Below are positions 45,952 through 50,950 of a stretch of DNA of 50,950 nucleotides, in pieces (the stretch's first letter is position 1; every line of letters begins with the position of its first letter). The position numbers and the translations under genes were made by a program. Origin of the DNA: Candidatus Tritonobacter lacicola (GTDB lineage: Bacteria; Auribacterota; Tritonobacteria; Tritonobacterales; Tritonobacteraceae); NCBI GenBank assembly GCA_030765135.1, contig JAVCDC010000042.1:1-50950 (forward strand), given 5' to 3'. A model generated the notes under the pieces. It did not search any database. It worked only from the letters and a program-made list of their open reading frames with translations, and was not told the DNA's origin.

Positions 45952-47439
45952 TTACTTGACGGCGCGCGACACCTGTTCCGCCCTTGTTGCCCCGCGTTTA
46001 CTTCCGAGGAAAGGCTTGACGAGGAGATACAGAACGTCGCGCACCGGCATACAGCGGGTGAAGCGATGCAGTATTCTAAAAGATTGAATCGGGTGATGCG
46101 TCAGCTTGTAGAGAAAAATCCGCAGGATGCCGGCAATGCGCGTGCGGTTGATCACCTCGCCGGAAAGGCAGGAGGGATCGATCTCCGAGCATTTGAAGTA
46201 CTTGTACCAATCGGTCTCGTCATTTATCAATCCGCGCTTCACGTACTCCTTCCAGAGCGGGCTTCCGCGGTAGACGCACAGACGGTTGAACGAGAAGGTA
46301 TCCAGCCGGAGTCTTGACGCTAATTTGAAGGTTGCCTTCATATCCTCGACGGTCTCGTCCGGGCTGCCAACGACGAAGAACCCGTGGACGTGCTCGATAC
46401 CTGCCCGCTTGGCATCCTTGACCGCAGTCTCAACTTCCGCCAGCGTATGCTCCTTACCCAACCGATCGAGCACCTTTTGGCTTCCGCTCTCGATGCCGAA
46501 AACCAGCGCGCGGCAGTTTGCCTTTGCCAGGGCGGGGAAAAGATCCCGGACCACCGAGTCGACCCGTCCCTCGCAGCCCCACCGGATGGTGACCCCGGCG
46601 TCATTGATCCCATTGCAGATAGTCTCGATCCGCTTGGGCTGCAGAAGGAAGTTATCGTCGACGAAGTAGACCGCGCCGTAGCCAAGCTCCTGCAGATGTT
46701 TCAGCTCGTCAACCACCTGCCCCGGGTTGCGGGCGCGCCATTTGCCCTCATTGAAGACCGGAACGTCGCAGAATGCACATTTCCACGGGCACCCGCGGGA
46801 AGTCTGCATGGTCGTGAAGCGATCCATCGATAAGACCATCGGCACGTCGAGAGGCATCGACTCGACGAAGTCTAAAGGCAGGCTTTCGCGGTCGGGAAAC
46901 GGCCACTGATCGAGGTTGCGCTCCACTGCGCGGACGGGGTTATTTACCACCTTGCCGTCCTTCGCCCAGGTCAGCCCCGCGACATCTACGGGATTGTCCA
47001 GACGCTCTACGAGATCGAGGATAAATTGCTCGCCGTCACCGCGGCATATGAAGTCCACCTCGGGGCACTGGAGCTTTACCTGTTCGGCGTTAAGCGTGGC
47101 AAACACACCACCAAACGCCAGCAACACCTTCGCATCCGCGGCGCGGATTTGGCGGGCGAGAATCTTCGCATACGGGTAGCTGGTCGTGCTCAAGAAACTC
47201 AAGCCGACAAGGTCCGGGCGCTGCCTGCGGATCTCCTCTATGATAACTTCGTTAGGCGTTTCCGGATTAGCCTGGTCGAACATGACGCACTCGTGGCCGT
47301 GGCGTTTGAGCACAGCAGAGAGCATCATGATTCCGAGCGGAGGAAAGCCTATAACCCGAATATTACCGTTCTCGGCACGGGGCTCTTCCGGAATCACGTA
47401 AAATTGGGGGTCACGAATGTAAATCAAGAATACGCGCAT
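45952..47439 (-). CDS. B12-binding domain radical SAM protein
   Basis: 495 residues. N-terminal cobalamin-binding domain (about 1-140): PPLGIMMLSAVLKRHGHECV, DLVGLSFLSTTSYPYAKILA, FGGVFATLNAEQV. The radical SAM core follows with the cluster motif SRGCPWKCAFCDVP (C-x3-C-x2-C, about residues 214-222), then DDNFLL, GCEGRVDS, FGIESGSQKVLDRLGKEHT and GFFVVGSPDETVED. Members methylate or rearrange unactivated carbons in hopanoid, bacteriochlorophyll and secondary-metabolite pathways. The C-terminal 90 residues (RIFLYKLTHHPIQSFRILHR) are basic and helical. It is the only gene in its region, with no pathway neighbour, so the substrate is unknown. Confidence 0.88.
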   Translation of the reverse strand: MRVFLIYIRDPQFYVIPEEPRAENGNIRVIGFPPLGIMMLSAVLKRHGHECVMFDQANPETPNEVIIEEIRRQRPDLVGLSFLSTTSYPYAKILARQIRAADAKVLLAFGGVFATLNAEQVKLQCPEVDFICRGDGEQFILDLVERLDNPVDVAGLTWAKDGKVVNNPVRAVERNLDQWPFPDRESLPLDFVESMPLDVPMVLSMDRFTTMQTSRGCPWKCAFCDVPVFNEGKWRARNPGQVVDELKHLQELGYGAVYFVDDNFLLQPKRIETICNGINDAGVTIRWGCEGRVDSVVRDLFPALAKANCRALVFGIESGSQKVLDRLGKEHTLAEVETAVKDAKRAGIEHVHGFFVVGSPDETVEDMKATFKLASRLRLDTFSFNRLCVYRGSPLWKEYVKRGLINDETDWYKYFKCSEIDPSCLSGEVINRTRIAGILRIFLYKLTHHPIQSFRILHRFTRCMPVRDVLYLLVKPFLGSKRGATRAEQVSRAVK

Positions 47440-48061
47440 GGAATTACTTTCTTACTCATAGGCGTTGGCCGCTTCTTCGAGATCGGAGACGCACGGTAGC
47501 AGCGTCTCATATGCCGACCTGCTTCATCTTCTTTGCCTTGCCGGGTTCTTGCTCAGGCTACCTGATAAGCAATGTTCCCAGACACTTTACCAGAAGTCAA
47601 AAGTGTTTGCCGGAGATTTCTTCATCCCTACTTCTTTTGCCAATGAGAGATTGGACTTACTCTCCAGGTCTTCGTCTAAAGTAAAGATGATAACTCATTC
47701 TCCGGTAAAAAGATTGCGTAAAACAAATAAGGTAAGGGTAGAGTAGAGAGCAGGCTGGATCCGATTCAGGTTTCACTTGTCCGTATCCGCCGTTTCTCCC
47801 GAAAGCTTTCGGGATGCCCATTCAGCTTCACCGTGTCAGTCCCCCTGCTCCCCCTCATCAAACCGTACGTTCAGTTGACTTCGGCTGAGCTCAGTCGAAG
47901 CCTTCCCGAAATTGTACGATTTAACGTGAGCAGCAGGGTGCGTACCGGGATAATCTACTTCGATCGGGGGAGAGGAAAAATCTAAAATAATCCCTTCCAA
48001 ACTTGAACAAGAAAGTGCGCCATTCGTATATATCTATGAAGGGCATAGAAAAAGGAGGCGC
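47440..48061. other. Intergenic region with group II intron-like remnant
   Basis: No gene is supported. At 47736-47833 lies the first copy of a direct repeat (see separate entry), followed by CCCCCTCATCAAACCGTACG at about 47850-47870 and CTTCGGCTGAGCTCAGTCGA near 47880-47900. AAGGAGG at the right edge serves the next gene. Confidence 0.5.
47736..47833 (-). repeat. Direct repeat, copy 1, resembling a group II intron 3' end
   Basis: About 98 bp starting GGGTAGAGTAGAGAGCAGGC and including the palindrome CCCGAAAGCTTTCGGG at 47798-47813. Copy 2 lies at 49501-49598 with only a few differences. On the minus strand it ends CTCTACTCTACCC and is preceded by CGTACGGTTTGATGAGGGGG, both of which resemble sequences after the maturase gene in bacterial group II introns. 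The assignment is from memory. Confidence 0.5.
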
Positions 48062-49495
48062 ATGATGAAACAAGAGTCGATAGCTGCCATTGGAGTTTTG
48101 CTGCTGGTAGCCTGGACGGGGATGGCCTACGCCATCGAGGTAAAAATGGAGCGGATGACGAAAAGGGAGGTGGCGACTGGCGAGGGACGCACTCCGAAAG
48201 AAGTGCCGGCCTCAATGGCGAAGCCAGCCGCACTGTCAGAGGTGACGGAGGAAAAGCTGCTTAAGGAGCCCGAGTATCAGGGGAGGCCGCGTTACGCGAC
48301 GCTTAAGATTGGCAACGGTAAGGACGACAGGATCACAGTAGTGCTGGATGAGACGGAGGATGGGGTCCACCTCTACGTGGACGAAAATAACGACCAGGAT
48401 TTGACGAATGACGGGGGCCCGCTCAAGTGGTGGAAATTCCGTGGGAGGAGGGACAAAGACGGAAAGTATATATACCATACAAAAGGTGCTTCGGCCAAGG
48501 TAAACGCCAATTACAGTGAGGGCGGCGAGGATTTCTGCCTGCCGTATTGGCTGGAAATATACCATTACTCCGAGAGTGATGACCCTGAGAAGCTCCAGAA
48601 CATCCATTTCACTTCCGACACGGCCCTGAGAGGAGATCTGATGATCGGGGAAAAAGCCTACCCGATCGCACTGGTTGAACCCACGGCCGATGGCCTGTTC
48701 GACGACATGCTGGAGGAGCCGGTCAACAAGCTCATCGCCGGCCTTATGGTCGACTTCAACGGCAACGGGCAGATAGAGAGGGATCGTCGCCTGCCCGAGC
48801 ATGTGGGAGAAAAAAGCAAGTGTACCGTCTCCGCCCCTTTTCTCCTGGAGGGCAAGAGCTGGGTAATCACGAAGATCTCCCCCCCGGGCCGCACCATCAC
48901 GATCGAGGAATCGAAAGTTGCAGCCAGGCCTCCCGTCTGGCCGGATCTTCCCAAAGTGGCCATCGGCGACCCCGCACCGCTGTTCGCCGCGAGGGATATC
49001 GACGGCAAGACTCTTGACCTTAAGGACCTGCAGGGAAAGGTGGTGCTCCTGGACTTCTGGGCCACCTGGTGCGGGCCGTGCGTGAAGGAGATACCCGACG
49101 TGGTCAAGGTGTGGGAGAAATACAAGGGCGAGGACTTTGTCGTCGTCAGCCTCAGCCGGGATCGGGTCAGCTCGATGCTCAACTGTAATCTGAAGCGTGG
49201 CGACCCCAAATACGAAGAGAACCGTGCCCTGAGCAGGAAGCTGCGTGATATGAAACCGGAAGAATGGGAAAAGTTGGAGGGCCGGGCGTTCGACGAGTTC
49301 CGAAAGTACGTTCATTCGAAGGGCATGTCATGGCGCCATATCCCCGATAAGGTGCTTGATGCGGGTATCGCCAAGAAGTACGACGTTGGCTCCATACCTG
49401 CCGTTTTCCTTCTGGACCGCGCGGGAACGATTGTCGGAAAGAAGTTGCGAGGCCACCGCCTGGAGCCGGCAGTTAGAAAGGCCCTTGAGAAATAA
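48062..49495 (+). CDS. Exported TlpA-like thioredoxin-domain protein
   Basis: 477 residues; AAGGAGG precedes the ATG. A signal peptide (AIGVLLLVAWTGMAYA) leads into about 280 residues of beta-rich sequence (RPRYATLKIGNGKDDRITVV, VHLYVDENNDQDLTNDG, LMVDFNGNGQIERDRRLPE) with Asp-rich loops that look calcium-binding. From about residue 297 a thioredoxin fold follows: GDPAPLFAARDIDGKTLDL, VVLLDFWATWCGPCVKEIPD with the redox pair Cys-Gly-Pro-Cys, and cis-Pro region VGSIPAVFLLDRAG. An insert (RDRVSSMLNCNLKRGDPKYE) interrupts the fold. Likely periplasmic thiol-disulfide reductase of TlpA/ResA type. It is flanked on both sides by copies of the same direct repeat. Confidence 0.85.
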   Translation: MMKQESIAAIGVLLLVAWTGMAYAIEVKMERMTKREVATGEGRTPKEVPASMAKPAALSEVTEEKLLKEPEYQGRPRYATLKIGNGKDDRITVVLDETEDGVHLYVDENNDQDLTNDGGPLKWWKFRGRRDKDGKYIYHTKGASAKVNANYSEGGEDFCLPYWLEIYHYSESDDPEKLQNIHFTSDTALRGDLMIGEKAYPIALVEPTADGLFDDMLEEPVNKLIAGLMVDFNGNGQIERDRRLPEHVGEKSKCTVSAPFLLEGKSWVITKISPPGRTITIEESKVAARPPVWPDLPKVAIGDPAPLFAARDIDGKTLDLKDLQGKVVLLDFWATWCGPCVKEIPDVVKVWEKYKGEDFVVVSLSRDRVSSMLNCNLKRGDPKYEENRALSRKLRDMKPEEWEKLEGRAFDEFRKYVHSKGMSWRHIPDKVLDAGIAKKYDVGSIPAVFLLDRAGTIVGKKLRGHRLEPAVRKALEK

Positions 49496-49762
49496 GATGG
49501 GGGTAGAGTAGCGAGCAGGCTGGATCCGATTCAGGTTTCACTTGTCCGTATCCGCCGTTTCTCCCGAAAGCTTTCGGGATGCCCGATTAGCTTCACCGTT
49601 CGACCTCTCCTGCAGGTCGCTCCTGCTACTCCGGGGACCCTATCAGCTCTGCCTGTTGTCCCTGAACTGATAGCGGCGGCCTTCTCCCTTTGACCACGGG
49701 ATCGGCACTCCCTGCCAAAATTACGGAGCTACATTATTTATCTGAGAAAAAATGGGTGAGTT
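49496..49762. other. Intergenic region with second direct repeat copy
   Basis: It holds the repeat at 49501-49598, then CGACCTCTCCTGCAGGTCG (a 7-8 bp hairpin, about 49601-49620). No gene is seen. Confidence 0.5.
49501..49598 (-). repeat. Direct repeat, copy 2
   Basis: Begins GGGTAGAGTAGCGAGCAGGC; contains CCCGAAAGCTTTCGGG at 49563-49578. Same orientation as copy 1, 1765 bp away, bracketing the thioredoxin-domain gene. Confidence 0.7.
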
Positions 49763-50773
49763 TTACAGGCTCAGCTCGACTATGTCGGCGTCCCGGAGGA
49801 CATGGTCCCTGGACACGGCCTGGCCGTCGAAGCGCGCGGAGCCCCAGACACGGGCCTGCTTCAGGTCCTTCGCGAAATCCTTGTGTACGTGGGCAGCGAA
49901 GTCAAGGATGGTCGAGCACGCCCTCACGGTAAACGGACTGCCCATGTCGGGCTTACTCCCCGGCTGCTTCGAGTAGACGCGGATGACGCCGAGGAGGTCG
50001 AATATGGCCTTCCGCAGCTTCTCCACCTCCCCCTCGTCAAGCGCAGCGCAGGAAAAGGGGAAGACGTCGAACCTGTCCGCGTAAAACTCGCTGATTATAT
50101 CCAGGTTGGCGGGCGCGTTATCGCAGTCCATCCTGTTCGACACGAGGAGGACCCTCTTATCCAGATAGCCGGCAGGCGCGTCCCGCCGCCCTTCCCCCCC
50201 CGCCAGGCCTATCATCCTCCTGTCGAGCTCCGATACAACCTCTTCCATCCTGTCCAGGCAGTCCTCCGCCGAGGCGTCTATCACGAAGACTTCCGCGTCG
50301 GCGTTCCTCACGATGTTGACGACCCAGAACGGGAGATGGCCGGGCGCGATGGGGGGAAGGTCGACGAGCTGGACCTGGATGTCCAGGTAGGGCATCATGG
50401 CAGGATAAGGCATTGCCGTCGTGAACGGGTAGGGCGCCACCTTCGGCTCGGCGTTTGTGAGGAGAGAAACCAGGCTGGACTTCCCCGAGTTCGGGGGGCC
50501 GATGACGGCGACCTGGCCCGCCCCCATCCTCTCGACCCTCATGGAGAAGCCCTTCTTCCCCTTCCCCTTCTTCTCGGCATCCTTCTTGAGCTTCGACAGA
50601 CGACGCTTGATGTCGGCCTGTATCTTGTCCGTCCCCTTGTGCTTGGGGAGGAGGGCCCACATCTCCTCGAGGATGGCGATCTTCTCCTCCGGGTCCTTCG
50701 CCTTCTTGAGGTTCTGCTCGGCTGCTACATATTGCGGCGGAAGATTCGCTGGTATAACGACACCCTTTAACAA
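49763..50773 (-). CDS. OBG/DRG-type GTPase with TGS domain
   Basis: About 330-336 residues. N-terminal helical hairpin (NLPPQYVAAEQNLKKAKDPE, MWALLPKHKGTDKIQADIKR), then a G domain: G1 VAVIGPPNSGKSSLVSLL, the PYPFTTAMPYPAMM switch, G3 VQLVDLPPI (DLPP instead of DTPG), G4 VSNRMDCD and a G5-like FSCAALDEG. A TGS domain ends the protein (IRVYSKQPGSKPDMGSPFTV, VSRDHVLRDADIVELSL). Members are ribosome- or RNA-associated GTPases of unclear exact role. Relatives usually start MPANL; here that Met codon is ATA (50753-50755) with AAGGGTG just before it, while the nearest ordinary start is TTG at 50773 without a ribosome site. The true start is therefore unsettled. Confidence 0.85.
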   Translation of the reverse strand: MLKGVVIPANLPPQYVAAEQNLKKAKDPEEKIAILEEMWALLPKHKGTDKIQADIKRRLSKLKKDAEKKGKGKKGFSMRVERMGAGQVAVIGPPNSGKSSLVSLLTNAEPKVAPYPFTTAMPYPAMMPYLDIQVQLVDLPPIAPGHLPFWVVNIVRNADAEVFVIDASAEDCLDRMEEVVSELDRRMIGLAGGEGRRDAPAGYLDKRVLLVSNRMDCDNAPANLDIISEFYADRFDVFPFSCAALDEGEVEKLRKAIFDLLGVIRVYSKQPGSKPDMGSPFTVRACSTILDFAAHVHKDFAKDLKQARVWGSARFDGQAVSRDHVLRDADIVELSL

Positions 50774-50874
50774 TTAAGAAGCCAGGAAAAAGAATAAGGC
50801 TCCTGTAAAATAGTAACTGCTTATATATCAATTGGTTAAACACCAAATTGTTTTCAATTTCCCTCACAATTTTC

Positions 50875-50903
50875 TTGACTTAATGAGTGGCATATTTTAC
50901 TAT
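50875..50903 (+). promoter_or_regulatory. Candidate sigma-70 promoter reading out of the window
   Basis: TTGACT, 17-bp spacer, TACTAT on the plus strand, in AT-rich sequence after 50774. It is five of six at -35 and five of six at -10. The gene it would serve lies beyond the right edge. Confidence 0.5.
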
Positions 50904-50950
50904 ATCACCTTGCAGTTCAGGCAATAACGCCAAAAATAACCACCAGAAAA

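Noticed and set aside
47465-47746. 93-codon plus-strand frame before the direct repeat
   Set aside because: No ribosome site, no domain, and it overlaps the start of the radical SAM spacer and repeat sequence.
49802-50770. 322-codon plus-strand frame opposite the GTPase
   Set aside because: Antisense shadow; the minus-strand frame has complete GTPase and TGS motifs.

Overview
The window looks like chromosomal DNA of an uncultured Gram-negative bacterium. The evidence is GC-rich coding sequence, good Shine-Dalgarno sites, near-perfect sigma-54 (-24/-12) promoters, signal peptides, a lipoprotein candidate, a rhombosortase-type sorting system, and AT-richer spacers filled with degenerate dispersed repeats of the kind common in metagenome-derived genomes. 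I cannot name the phylum from sequence alone. I saw no rRNA, tRNA, CRISPR array or intact transposase.

Layout. 1-7.25 kb is an accessory region: a RES/Xre toxin-antitoxin pair arranged tail to tail, a RecQ helicase, a three-gene minus-strand unit (AbiEii-type nucleotidyltransferase, HTH protein, membrane metallophosphoesterase), a SpoIIAA-like protein and a truncated GHKL ATPase. 7.8-16.5 kb holds two sigma-54-driven exported proteins (a multidomain phosphatase and a LamG protein) that share an unusual C-terminal tail, two paralogous alpha/beta hydrolases, a degraded Fis-type HTH, two response regulators and an NtrC-like AAA+ regulator with an altered GAFTGA loop. 16.6-25.8 kb is mixed housekeeping: ferredoxin, PP-loop tRNA-thiolation-like protein, deoxyhypusine synthase-like protein, NifU-like protein, small exported proteins, a membrane-embedded sigma-54 activator and an ankyrin protein.

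26.0-37.5 kb is a compact eight-gene cluster suggesting an isoprenoid- or lipid-derived product: class I HMG-CoA reductase, BtaA-like aminocarboxypropyltransferase, phytol/dolichol kinase-like protein, and convergently a PEP-synthase/rifampicin-phosphotransferase-like enzyme, a UbiA prenyltransferase and an AMP-forming ligase; then a formyltransferase and a sugar-amidotransferase-like PP-loop enzyme. Stop/start overlaps and tiny gaps argue that the genes act together.

37.8-45.8 kb is a plus-strand run driven by a third sigma-54 promoter: a VIT/VWA protein with a GGG-hydrophobic-basic tail, a rhombosortase-like protease directly behind it, two small membrane or exported proteins, a CPBP-family protein with QQ in place of EE, a lipase-like lipoprotein and a DUF2339 membrane protein. 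45.9-50.95 kb carries a palindromic REP-like element, a B12-binding radical SAM protein, a TlpA-like thioredoxin protein flanked by direct repeats resembling group II intron ends, and an OBG/DRG-type GTPase.

The strongest leads are: (1) a sigma-54 regulon of C-terminally tagged exported proteins, with candidate enhancer dyads and a membrane-bound activator; (2) the HMGR/UbiA/BtaA/dikinase cluster; (3) the VIT-rhombosortase locus; (4) the nucleotidyltransferase-HTH-metallophosphoesterase operon.
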